Source: Bacteroidales bacterium (GTDB lineage Bacteria > Bacteroidota > Bacteroidia > Bacteroidales > UBA932). From it: a DNA stretch of 8,416 nucleotides. Position numbers and translations under genes: made by a program. The notes under the pieces are model-generated. The model ran no database searches, was not told where the DNA came from, and saw only the letters and a program-made list of their open reading frames with translations. Shown here piece by piece: positions 1-7,735 of the stretch. Each line of letters begins with the position of its first letter. Within the stretch, counting starts at the first letter, position 1. The stretch lies in contig JAFYZE010000239.1 in assembly GCA_017548805.1 (NCBI GenBank), positions 1 to 8,416 of the forward strand, read 5' to 3'.

Positions 1-2909
1 CCGGGCAGACCATTACCATCACGATGGAGCCTGACACGAGTGCGCTCGAAGAGGCTGTGGTCATTGCGTACGGCCAGCAGAAGAAAGTTACCATCACCGG
101 TGCAGTTTCCGCCGTAAGCGGCGAAGGACTTCTCAAGTCTCCTGTTGCCAACGTCGCCAACGCCCTTCAGGGAAACCTCCCCGGCGTTTCCGCCGTTCAG
201 GCTTCAGGTATGCCTGGCGCTGATGAACCTGTCATCCGCATCCGTGGTGTCGGCTCCCTGAACAGCGCCGAGCCTCTGGTGCTGGTCGACGGTGTCGAGC
301 GTTCGTTCTCGCAGCTGGATGCCAACGAGATTGAAAGCATTTCCGTCCTCAAGGACGCTTCTGCTACCGCAGTGTTCGGTGTGCGCGGCGCCAACGGCGT
401 CATCCTCGTCACCACCAAGCGCGGTACCGCGGGAAAGGCTTCGGTCACCGCTTCCGCCAGCGCTGCCGTCCAGACGATATCCAAGTTTGTCGAGTTCGCG
501 GACTCTTATACCTATGGCCAGATGTGGAACTACACTGCCATCACCGATGCGCTTCCCATGAGCCAGTGGCCCGGTTCCCGAGTCATTTCCGACTACACCC
601 CGTATGCCGATTACGGCATCCGTTTCAGCCAGGAAGTCATGGAGCATTTCCGCACCGGCGACATGCCGCGTACGTTCCCGAACATGAACTGGATCGATTA
701 CATCATGAACGATTCCGCATGGCAGGAGCAGGCCAACGTCAACGTCAACGGAGGTACCGAGAGAGTGCGTTATTTCGTCTCCGCCGGTTTCCTGAACCAG
801 GACTCCCTGTTCAAGACCTTCTCGGACCACAAGAACGAGACCTTCGACTTCCAGCGCCTTAACTACCGCGCCAACCTCGATATAGACGTCTCAAAGCACA
901 GCCAGCTGTCCCTTACCCTCGGCGGACGCATGCAGGACCGCAACACCATGGGTGGTGGTCCCGTAGATAATGCGGAAGGTTTCCTCTTCCGTTACCTGCA
1001 GGGTGCTACGCCTTATGCCGGAAGCGGTATCGATCCAGCAGGCCGCCATATAGTTTCGGATGCGAACATCGTCGGTCCCTTTGACCGCGATGCCCTCTCG
1101 AACTATTACGGTCTCGGATATGCCAACACGAGTACCAATGTACTCAACTTCGATATCCAGTACAAGCTGGACCTGGGCTTCATCACCCAGGGCCTGGATT
1201 TCAAGGTCAAGGCTTCCTACAACTCCGAATATACCGCCCGCAAGAACCGCCAGAACGGTTTTGGTACGGGTGTCACCTATGTCGCAACCATCGTCGATGG
1301 TGAGGAAGTCCTCCGCAAGGAGAATATCACCTGGCCCATTCCCTACAGCGAAAGCAAGTGGGGCAGCCGCAACTGGTACACCGAAGCGAGCTTCGACTAT
1401 GCCCGCAAGTTCGGTGAGCATAACATAGGCGCCCTCCTCCTCTACAACCAGAGCAAGACCTACTATCCCTGGGATTCGGACGGCAGTATCTATCAGTCCA
1501 TCCCCAAGGGCTATGTCGGTCTCGTCGGCCGTATCACCTACGACTATGCCACCAAGTACATGCTCGACTTCAATATCGGTTACAACGGATCCGAGAACTT
1601 CGCCCCCGGCAAGCGCTACGGTACCTTCCCGTCCATCTCCGTGGGCTGGATCCCGTCCAGCGAGAAGTGGTGGGAGCCCGTCAAGAAGTATATCGGTTAC
1701 CTGAAACTCCGTGGCTCATGGGGCCTGGTAGGTAACGACAACACCAATGGTGCGCGCTTCCTCTATCTCCCCGGAGCATGGCAGTTCTATACCGGTGCCA
1801 CGACGGTCAATCCCCAGAAGCGAGGCACCAACTTCGGTACCAGCGGTGACTGGCTGCAGGCCGTCAAGGAGCTTACTTCCGGCAATCCCAACGTTACCTG
1901 GGAGACCGCCAGCAAGGTCAATCTCGGTCTCGATGCGGCATTCCTCAAGGACCGTCTCCATGCCTATGTCGACTTCTTCTGGGAGGACCGCCAGCACATC
2001 CTCGTTTCCAATGCATCGACGCTTCCCGCAGTCACTTCGCTGCCCTCCAGCTATGTGAACGAAGGCCGTGTCAAGAACCATGGTTATGAGATCACCCTCA
2101 ACTGGGAAGACAGGATCGGCGAGGTCCGCTATTCCATCTCCCCGAGCTACTCGTTCGCCCGCAACACCGTCATCGAGATGCTGGAGGTCGAGCCCATGTA
2201 CGAATACCTGAAGCATACCGGTCTCCCGGTCGGCCAGCGCTTCGGCTACGAACTCTTCGAGTTCTATCAGCCTGGCACTGAGGAGCGTTACAAGGCTGCA
2301 TACGGTGTCGACATGCCTGACCAGAATATCGCCCTCAAGTATGGCGACTGCGTATTTGTTGACCTGAACGGCGACGGTATCGTCGACCAGAACGACCAGA
2401 AACCGCTTGGCTACACTGACAATCCGGAGATCACTTATTCCCTGAACACCTCCCTCCACTGGAAGGGTCTCGACTTCTCCATGCTGTGGACGGGCGCCGA
2501 CCATGTGAGCCGTGCCCTCAACGGATATTTCCGCGATCAGTTCGGTTCCACCAACACCTCCGCCCTCACGCAGTGGGTTGCCGACAACTCCTGGACGGAA
2601 GACAATCCCGACGCCATCCTGCCCCGTATCTCATTCACCAACAGGGTCCACAACAACCGTGACTCAAGGGCCTGGATGATCGACTCCAAGTATGTCCGTC
2701 TCAAGAACGTGGAGCTTGGCTATACGTTCAACAAACCCAAGTCGATGCCGTTCTTCAACTACATCCGAGTGTATCTCTCCGGACAGAACCTCCTCACCTT
2801 CGCGAGGTTCGACGGCAACGACCCCGAAGCTCCCGGTCAGGGACTTGACTTCGGCGTGCGCTATCCTATGACCCGTGTCATGAACATCGGTGCTCAGATT
2901 AACTTCTAA
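1..2909 (+). CDS. SusC/RagA-family TonB-dependent outer-membrane transporter, 5' truncated (first pair)
   Basis: This is a SusC-like TonB-dependent barrel that would import a glycan fragment or similar ligand across the outer membrane with its SusD partner. The reading frame is open from base 3, the first full codon, so the ATG at 24 is internal. The residues before and after it (GQTITITMEPDTSALEEAVV) match the last strand of the usual carboxypeptidase-regulatory-like N-terminal extension, followed by the TonB-box region ending in IAYG. The plug signature at about 237-425 is strong: LVLVDGVER, ESISVLKDASATAVFG and RGANGVILVTTKRG. The barrel carries NPNVTWETASKVNLGLD, a D-x-N-x-D-G loop at 2361-2396, and the C-terminal NLLTF...DPE...YP pattern ending in a terminal Phe, as expected for BAM-assembled barrels. 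About 968 codons are visible. The signal peptide and most of the extension, roughly 100 residues, lie upstream. The SusD-like gene starts 13 bases downstream. The ligand is unknown. Confidence 0.96.
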   Translation, partial: GQTITITMEPDTSALEEAVVIAYGQQKKVTITGAVSAVSGEGLLKSPVANVANALQGNLPGVSAVQASGMPGADEPVIRIRGVGSLNSAEPLVLVDGVERSFSQLDANEIESISVLKDASATAVFGVRGANGVILVTTKRGTAGKASVTASASAAVQTISKFVEFADSYTYGQMWNYTAITDALPMSQWPGSRVISDYTPYADYGIRFSQEVMEHFRTGDMPRTFPNMNWIDYIMNDSAWQEQANVNVNGGTERVRYFVSAGFLNQDSLFKTFSDHKNETFDFQRLNYRANLDIDVSKHSQLSLTLGGRMQDRNTMGGGPVDNAEGFLFRYLQGATPYAGSGIDPAGRHIVSDANIVGPFDRDALSNYYGLGYANTSTNVLNFDIQYKLDLGFITQGLDFKVKASYNSEYTARKNRQNGFGTGVTYVATIVDGEEVLRKENITWPIPYSESKWGSRNWYTEASFDYARKFGEHNIGALLLYNQSKTYYPWDSDGSIYQSIPKGYVGLVGRITYDYATKYMLDFNIGYNGSENFAPGKRYGTFPSISVGWIPSSEKWWEPVKKYIGYLKLRGSWGLVGNDNTNGARFLYLPGAWQFYTGATTVNPQKRGTNFGTSGDWLQAVKELTSGNPNVTWETASKVNLGLDAAFLKDRLHAYVDFFWEDRQHILVSNASTLPAVTSLPSSYVNEGRVKNHGYEITLNWEDRIGEVRYSISPSYSFARNTVIEMLEVEPMYEYLKHTGLPVGQRFGYELFEFYQPGTEERYKAAYGVDMPDQNIALKYGDCVFVDLNGDGIVDQNDQKPLGYTDNPEITYSLNTSLHWKGLDFSMLWTGADHVSRALNGYFRDQFGSTNTSALTQWVADNSWTEDNPDAILPRISFTNRVHNNRDSRAWMIDSKYVRLKNVELGYTFNKPKSMPFFNYIRVYLSGQNLLTFARFDGNDPEAPGQGLDFGVRYPMTRVMNIGAQINF

Positions 2910-2912
2910 TGC

Positions 2913-2917
2913 AAGGA
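2913..2917 (+). promoter_or_regulatory. Shine-Dalgarno-like ribosome binding site for the first susD-like gene
   Basis: The motif AAGGA lies five bases before the ATG at 2923, inside the 13-base gap after the first susC stop. It supports the ATG at 2923 rather than the in-frame ATG at 2890, which lies inside the susC coding sequence and would put a non-signal-like stretch ahead of MKKILNK. The same start has A at -3 and -6, which is also favoured in Bacteroidota, so the purine run may act through either feature. Confidence 0.5.
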
Positions 2918-2922
2918 CGAAT

Positions 2923-4920
2923 ATGAAAAAGATACTGAACAAAATAGTGTTTGCGGGGATCCTTTCCTCCATCATCCTTCCGTCTTGCGTGGACCGTTTC
3001 GCTATCGGTGATGCTTTCCTCGAGAAGGCTCCCGGCGTCGACATCAACATCGACACGGTGTTCTCGAGTGCAGAGTATACCCGCAACTTCCTCTGGAGTG
3101 CCTATGGACAGCTCTACTGCACCTACACTTCCGGAAACATGATGAACGGCGCGCCCATCGACGTGCTCTCAGACTCATATCACTGCTACGTGTCCTGGGG
3201 AGGCCCCAAGCAGAGCTACTATCCCGGACTTCTGACCGAGGATGCCCAGGATACCGAGGACGGTAATTTCCAGGGCAAGTTCTCCTATTCGACAAAGTCA
3301 GGCCTTGACTCCGATGCAGGCGGCCGCGTGTCCATCTATGAGACCGTCCGCAAATGCTGGCAGTTGATCGAGAATATTGACAGAGTGCCTGACATGTCCG
3401 ACTCCGAGAAGAGCCGCCTGCGCGGCGAGGCCTATACCATCATGGCCAGCCGTTATTTCGACGCTTTCCGCAACTTCGGAGGCCTCTGTCTCGCGAGGAA
3501 GGCCTATGGCGTGGGAGAGCAGTTCACTGGCGGCCGCGCTACGGCCATGGAGACCGTGGAGTTCATCGACTCCCTGATCGTCTGCGCCATCAACGAGCCC
3601 GGTTACATTTGGAACGTTCCCGATGCCGACATCAACCAGTGGTCCGGACGCCTCACCCGCGCTTCCGCGCGCGCACTCCGTGCAAAGGTGTGGGTGTTCG
3701 CCGCTTCACCGCTGTTCAACAACGCACAGCCTTACATGGAGTACACCCCTGACAAGGTCACTGAGTTCACGAACATCGAGCATGTATGGTTCGGCAAGGA
3801 GGATCCTTCCCTCTGGAACCGCTGCCTGCAGTATTGCAACGACTTCTTCGACGACAATGCTAAGAACGGCAACTATTATCAGCTGATCCAGCCTGCGTCA
3901 CAGGATGAAGCCGGATACCGTACGGCCTACCGCAGGGCCTACCGCTATCGCAACGATGCTTCCCATCACGAGAAGCTGTTCGACGCCCATCCGACCAAGA
4001 CGCTGTCTGATGGCGGCTGGGGCTGGGGCTGGCGTGGCTTCGCCCTTGACTGCTACCGTCAGGGCGGCGCAGTCCCCACCAACGAGTTGATGGAGTGCTT
4101 CGGCATGCAGGACGGCCGTGTCTTCCCTTATACGGACATCTACGGCGCCGGCAAGAACCCCAATGGCATCGACATCTTCGCGGACCGCGATCCCCGTCTC
4201 TACGAGACCATGATGGTCCCGAGGCATGACGTTCCTTCTGGATTCGGCTTCAACGGCCAGAATTATACTGACTCATGGGTCATGGGACTCATGGACAAGG
4301 ACAGCAAATTCAACAATGCGGATGATATCGCATCCGGCTACTGCAAGTATAAATGGTTGCTCGACTATTACGGCGACGCCCAGATGGACGACGAGTACAT
4401 CGGCGTGGCCTACATCCGTCTGGCCGAGATGTATCTCATCCGTGCTGAAGCCAAGGCTGAAACCGGTGACCTCCAGGGCGCGCTTGACGACCTCCATGTC
4501 GTCCGCAGCCGTGTCGGCCTCGGCCGCCTTGAGGACAAGAACCCCGGCCTCAACCTGAAGACCAACAAGGCTAACCTCATCGAGGAGATCCTCCGCGAGC
4601 GCAACTGCGAGATCGGAGCCGAGTGTGGTGACCGCCTCTATGACATGGTCCGCCGCAAGCGCCAGGATCTCTTCACCAAGCCGCTCCATGAGATCAGGAT
4701 CTATCGTCTTGACGAGAACGGCAACCGCATGGAAGGTGATGACCTGAGGTGGGATCCTTCCACTCCCTGGCCCAAGTTCGAATATGAGAAGCCGCAGATC
4801 GTCAACGGCGCCCGTCGCTGGTGGGATCCCGGTTTCTGGACCAACAAGTGGTATCTCGACCCGGTTTCCCGTATCGAGGTCCAGAAGAAGTATGGTCTGA
4901 CTCAGAATCCTGGTTGGTAA
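2923..4920 (+). CDS. RagB/SusD-family surface lipoprotein (first pair)
   Basis: This is a SusD-like lipoprotein expected to sit on the cell surface as the lid of the upstream SusC-like barrel and to bind its ligand. I chose the ATG at 2923 because it gives a clean lipoprotein signal (MKKILNKIVFAGILSSIILP) with lipobox LPSC and the lipidated Cys at residue 22. The FLEKAP segment just downstream is typical of the mature N-terminus. The N-terminal SusD helices include LRGEAYTIMASRYFDAFRNF at about 166-185. The C-terminal RagB/SusD region carries YIRLAEMYLIRAEAK at about 497-511, then the helix LIEEILRERNCEIGAE at about 552-567 with DRLYDMVRRKR. It ends in NPGW, the standard family ending. At 665 residues it is longer than the usual 500-600. 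It has twelve cysteines besides the lipid Cys and a GWGWGW run at 365-370. The next susC-like gene follows after 21 bases. The family call is firm; the ligand is not known. Confidence 0.96.
   Translation: MKKILNKIVFAGILSSIILPSCVDRFAIGDAFLEKAPGVDINIDTVFSSAEYTRNFLWSAYGQLYCTYTSGNMMNGAPIDVLSDSYHCYVSWGGPKQSYYPGLLTEDAQDTEDGNFQGKFSYSTKSGLDSDAGGRVSIYETVRKCWQLIENIDRVPDMSDSEKSRLRGEAYTIMASRYFDAFRNFGGLCLARKAYGVGEQFTGGRATAMETVEFIDSLIVCAINEPGYIWNVPDADINQWSGRLTRASARALRAKVWVFAASPLFNNAQPYMEYTPDKVTEFTNIEHVWFGKEDPSLWNRCLQYCNDFFDDNAKNGNYYQLIQPASQDEAGYRTAYRRAYRYRNDASHHEKLFDAHPTKTLSDGGWGWGWRGFALDCYRQGGAVPTNELMECFGMQDGRVFPYTDIYGAGKNPNGIDIFADRDPRLYETMMVPRHDVPSGFGFNGQNYTDSWVMGLMDKDSKFNNADDIASGYCKYKWLLDYYGDAQMDDEYIGVAYIRLAEMYLIRAEAKAETGDLQGALDDLHVVRSRVGLGRLEDKNPGLNLKTNKANLIEEILRERNCEIGAECGDRLYDMVRRKRQDLFTKPLHEIRIYRLDENGNRMEGDDLRWDPSTPWPKFEYEKPQIVNGARRWWDPGFWTNKWYLDPVSRIEVQKKYGLTQNPGW
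4015..4032 (+). repeat. Perfect three-copy GGCTGG hexamer inside the first susD-like gene
   Basis: Three uninterrupted copies of GGCTGG lie in frame and encode Gly-Trp three times (residues 365-370), followed by Arg-Gly-Phe. Because the unit is six bases, gain or loss of a copy would keep the frame and change the protein by two residues. Closely spaced aromatic residues on SusD proteins often contact sugar rings, so this could be part of a ligand-binding surface. That role is inferred from composition alone. Confidence 0.8.
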
Positions 4921-4928
4921 TCAATAGA

Positions 4929-4941
4929 AACTTTTACGATT
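4929..4941 (+). promoter_or_regulatory. A-rich translation start region without Shine-Dalgarno (second susC-like gene)
   Basis: The 21-base gap before the ATG at 4942 is AT-rich within a GC-rich locus and has no AGGAG-like motif. Adenines occur at -3, -6, -12 and -13, the positions reported as favoured in Bacteroidota that initiate without Shine-Dalgarno pairing. The first codons (ATGAAACTACGTAATATAC) are also AT-rich, which would keep the start unstructured. This supports 4942 as the true start. Confidence 0.45.
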
Positions 4942-7722
4942 ATGAAACTACGTAATATACTTATATACAGCCTGTTGGGATTCTGCGCAGTTCCTGTGAC
5001 AGCCAACGCTCAAGTCGTGCTGGGTGACAAGAAGTCACAGACGGTGGATTTGGGCTATGGCGTCGAGAGTTCGGAATTCCTTACCACCGCGGCGACCTAT
5101 ACCATCACCGCGGAGGAGCTCAGACGGACCTCTGCAATCAGCCTTGCAGATGCTCTTTATGGCAAGCTGCTCGGCCTGACCGCCCTCCAGAACACCGGTT
5201 TCAAGGGAGAAGAGGGCAGGGGAGCCTCATTCAATATCCGTGGCGCCCAGACCACCGGCGAGAGGGACATCCTCATCCTTGTTGACGGCGTGGAGCGTCC
5301 CATCGACCGTCTTTCGGTCGAGGAAGTCGAGAGCGTGACCGTCCTCAGGGACGCTGCCGCCGTCGCCATGTACGGCCATGAAGGCATCAACGGCGTGCTT
5401 CTCGTCAAGACCAAGCGCGGCGAGGCCGACAGTGGTTTCCACTTCAAGGCCGGCGCCTCCCGCAAGATCCAGTTCGATCCCGAGATGGCCGACATGGTCA
5501 GCGCTTACGACTATGCCAACGCCCTGAACATCGCCCGCATGAACGACGGCAGCGCGGTCGCCTACACCGAGGCCGAACTGCAGAAGTTCAAGGACGGCAG
5601 CGATCCTTTCGTCTATCCCAACGTCAACTGGAAGGACGAGGTCTTCAAGAATACCGCCAACGAGACGAACGCTTTCATCTCCATGTACGGAGGTTCTGAC
5701 AATGTCGAGTACTACTCACAGCTCGACTATACAGACGCCCGCGGACTCTACAAGTATCCCGACCAGGGCGACTGGACCTCGCAGCTCAAGTACTCCAAGG
5801 CCAATATCCGCACCAACGTTGACTTCCAGGTCACGAAGAGCACCAGGGTCAAGACCGACATCCTCGCCATCTTCATGGAGACCAACGGTGTCCCGAACCT
5901 GAGCTCCAACGATGCCTGGTGGCATCTGTACAAGGTTCCTGCACTGGCGTTCCCCATCAAGACCCAGGGCGGAGTCTGGGGCGGCAGTCAGACCTACGGA
6001 GACTTCAACCTTGTGGCCAAGGCCCAGGGAACGGGCTTCACCAAGACCCACCAGCGCCAGATCTGGGCTGACATCACCCTCGAGCAGGACCTCGACTTCA
6101 TCATGGAAGGCCTGAAGTTCTATGCCGGCGGTTCCTATGACAACTCTTCCAACACCATTGAGAACCGCACGAAGGGCTACCAGTACGGCTGGAACTACTA
6201 TTCCAACGGCGCTATGCAGGAGGCCGTGATGGGTACCGTAGAGGACAAGCTCGTCTTCAACTACTGGGTCGACTCCCAGTGGCGCATCGGTACCATCAAC
6301 ACCGGTTTCAAGTATGCCACCACCTTCGGCAACGGCGACAACTTCGCATGGAACGCCAACTACAACATGAAGAGCGAGATCCGTGACGAAAGGAGCAACA
6401 CTTGGTATCGCGAGAACTGGCAGCTGGCCACCCATTACGACCACGCCGAGAAGTTCATGGCAGACCTCGTGCTCGCAGCCAACGGATCCAACCGCTCCTA
6501 TCCTGCGAAATGGGCGTTCTCGCCTACGCTCGGTCTCGGCTATATCTTCGCCAACGATCCCGACGGATTCCTCAACTACGGCAAGCTCCGCTTCTCCAGC
6601 GGTATCCAGCATACGGATTATGTTCCCCAGGCCGGCCTCTGGCTCGCTTCGTGGAGCAACTCGCACGGCCAGTTCTGGTACGGAACCAACTTCGCCAGCT
6701 CCTGGGGCGCATTCCTCACCCAGTTCCCTACGACCGACTTCAAGCAGGAGGCCGCCTACAAGACCAACTTCGGAACTGACCTGAGGTTTGCGAACAGCCT
6801 CGACCTCACCGTCGACGTGTTCTACCAGCAGAGGCGCAACATCCTCGTCAGCGCAGGCTCGCTCAACTCCGCCGTGGTCGGTATCCAGTCCGCCTACGAC
6901 GACAGGGGCCGCGTGGCAAACTACGGCGTTGAGGCCGGCCTCCGCTATGCGAAGACCTTCTCCAACGGCCTCAACTTCAACTTCGGAGGAAACGTCTCCG
7001 CCGTGAAGAGCGAGATCCTCGAGTGGATCGAGACTCCCGCTTACCCGAACCTCTCCGTCATCGGAGGTCCTGCGGATGCAGCCCGCGGACTCGTCGCCCT
7101 CGGATTCTTCCAGAGCCAGGACGAGATCGCCAGCAGCCCCCTGCAGGAGTTCGGCCAGGTGAAGGTCGGTGACATCAAGTACAAGGATGTCAACGGGGAC
7201 GGTGTCATCAACGAGAACGACTACGTGGCCATGGACTACGGCAGCTCCTTCCCCGCGCTCAACTACGGCTTCAACCTCGGCATGGAGTTCAGGGGATTCG
7301 GCATCAACGCTTCCTTCCAGGGAGCGGCCAACCAGATGAAGAACCTCATGTACGTCGACGGCGTCTGGGGAGCCCTCTCCAACAACCGCAACCTCTCCAG
7401 GGAGTACTACGACAACTGCTACGACATCGCGGGCGCCAATGCGCTCTATCCGCGCCTCTCGACCACGAGCGTCGCCAACAACGCGCAGAACTCCACCATC
7501 TGGTACCGCAATGTCAACTGGCTCAAGCTGCGCGACTGCGAGGTCTACTACAGGCTTCCCGCATCGCTGCTAAGCCATGTGAAGCTTTCCGACGCCAAGG
7601 TGTTTGTCCAGGGCCAGAACCTCCTGTCCTTCGGCAACATCCCCGCCCTTGATGCAGAGAACCTGGGCACCGGCTATCCCGTGATGAAGGCGGTGACCAT
7701 GGGCCTTTCCGTTGTATTCTAA
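4942..7722 (+). CDS. SusC/RagA-like TonB-dependent outer-membrane transporter lacking the usual N-terminal extension (second pair)
   Basis: This is a complete 926-residue SusC-like transporter, probably paired with the SusD-like lipoprotein that follows 13 bases later. It begins with a signal peptide (MKLRNILIYSLLGFCAVPV) and a likely signal peptidase I site TANA|QV after residue 23. Only about ten residues later comes a TonB-box-like segment, TVDLGYG (34-40), and then the plug. The carboxypeptidase-regulatory-like extension found in most SusC proteins is absent. The plug signature at about 5233-5421 is recognisable (LILVDGVER, ESVTVLRDAA, MYGHEGINGVLLVKTKRG) but departs from consensus at YGHEGINGVL. 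A D-x-N-x-D-G loop lies at 7186-7221, preceded by VGDIKYK. The C-terminus has GQNLLSF...GYPVMKAV and ends in Phe; the usual DPE is replaced by LDAEN. The open frame shows no sign of decay. It is clearly diverged from the first SusC, so a different ligand is plausible but not shown. Confidence 0.95.
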   Translation: MKLRNILIYSLLGFCAVPVTANAQVVLGDKKSQTVDLGYGVESSEFLTTAATYTITAEELRRTSAISLADALYGKLLGLTALQNTGFKGEEGRGASFNIRGAQTTGERDILILVDGVERPIDRLSVEEVESVTVLRDAAAVAMYGHEGINGVLLVKTKRGEADSGFHFKAGASRKIQFDPEMADMVSAYDYANALNIARMNDGSAVAYTEAELQKFKDGSDPFVYPNVNWKDEVFKNTANETNAFISMYGGSDNVEYYSQLDYTDARGLYKYPDQGDWTSQLKYSKANIRTNVDFQVTKSTRVKTDILAIFMETNGVPNLSSNDAWWHLYKVPALAFPIKTQGGVWGGSQTYGDFNLVAKAQGTGFTKTHQRQIWADITLEQDLDFIMEGLKFYAGGSYDNSSNTIENRTKGYQYGWNYYSNGAMQEAVMGTVEDKLVFNYWVDSQWRIGTINTGFKYATTFGNGDNFAWNANYNMKSEIRDERSNTWYRENWQLATHYDHAEKFMADLVLAANGSNRSYPAKWAFSPTLGLGYIFANDPDGFLNYGKLRFSSGIQHTDYVPQAGLWLASWSNSHGQFWYGTNFASSWGAFLTQFPTTDFKQEAAYKTNFGTDLRFANSLDLTVDVFYQQRRNILVSAGSLNSAVVGIQSAYDDRGRVANYGVEAGLRYAKTFSNGLNFNFGGNVSAVKSEILEWIETPAYPNLSVIGGPADAARGLVALGFFQSQDEIASSPLQEFGQVKVGDIKYKDVNGDGVINENDYVAMDYGSSFPALNYGFNLGMEFRGFGINASFQGAANQMKNLMYVDGVWGALSNNRNLSREYYDNCYDIAGANALYPRLSTTSVANNAQNSTIWYRNVNWLKLRDCEVYYRLPASLLSHVKLSDAKVFVQGQNLLSFGNIPALDAENLGTGYPVMKAVTMGLSVVF

Positions 7723-7735
7723 AATTGATTGGATT
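7723..7735 (+). promoter_or_regulatory. AT-rich translation start region without Shine-Dalgarno (second susD-like gene)
   Basis: The 13-base gap between the second susC stop and the ATG at 7736 reads as an AT-rich run with A at -3, -12 and -13, and T at -6. There is no clear Shine-Dalgarno motif. The last bases before the start, GATT, are identical to those before the ATG at 4942. The short spacing points to co-transcription and possibly coupled translation with the upstream gene. Confidence 0.4.

Noticed and set aside
24..26. ATG at 24 as the start of the first susC-like gene
   Set aside because: The frame is open upstream to base 3 and encodes the end of the N-terminal extension just before the TonB box; a start here would give no signal peptide.
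1716..2504. 262-codon antisense ORF opposite the first susC
   Set aside because: Same explanation: it is a shadow of the conserved barrel coding region. The shorter antisense ORFs at 204-830 and 891-1421 are likewise shadows.
2890..2922. Upstream in-frame ATG at 2890 as the start of the first susD-like gene
   Set aside because: It overlaps the end of susC, adds eleven residues that do not resemble a signal peptide, and is bettered by the ATG at 2923 with AAGGA and a clean lipoprotein signal.
4921..4941. Possible promoter or terminator between the two susCD pairs
   Set aside because: The 21-base gap is too short for a full promoter with leader, has no inverted repeat with a T-tract, and is better explained as an AT-rich translation start.
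5716..6666. 316-codon antisense ORF opposite the second susC
   Set aside because: It mirrors a clear SusC coding frame. C-ending codons remove stops from the complementary strand, and the product has no recognisable domain or signal.
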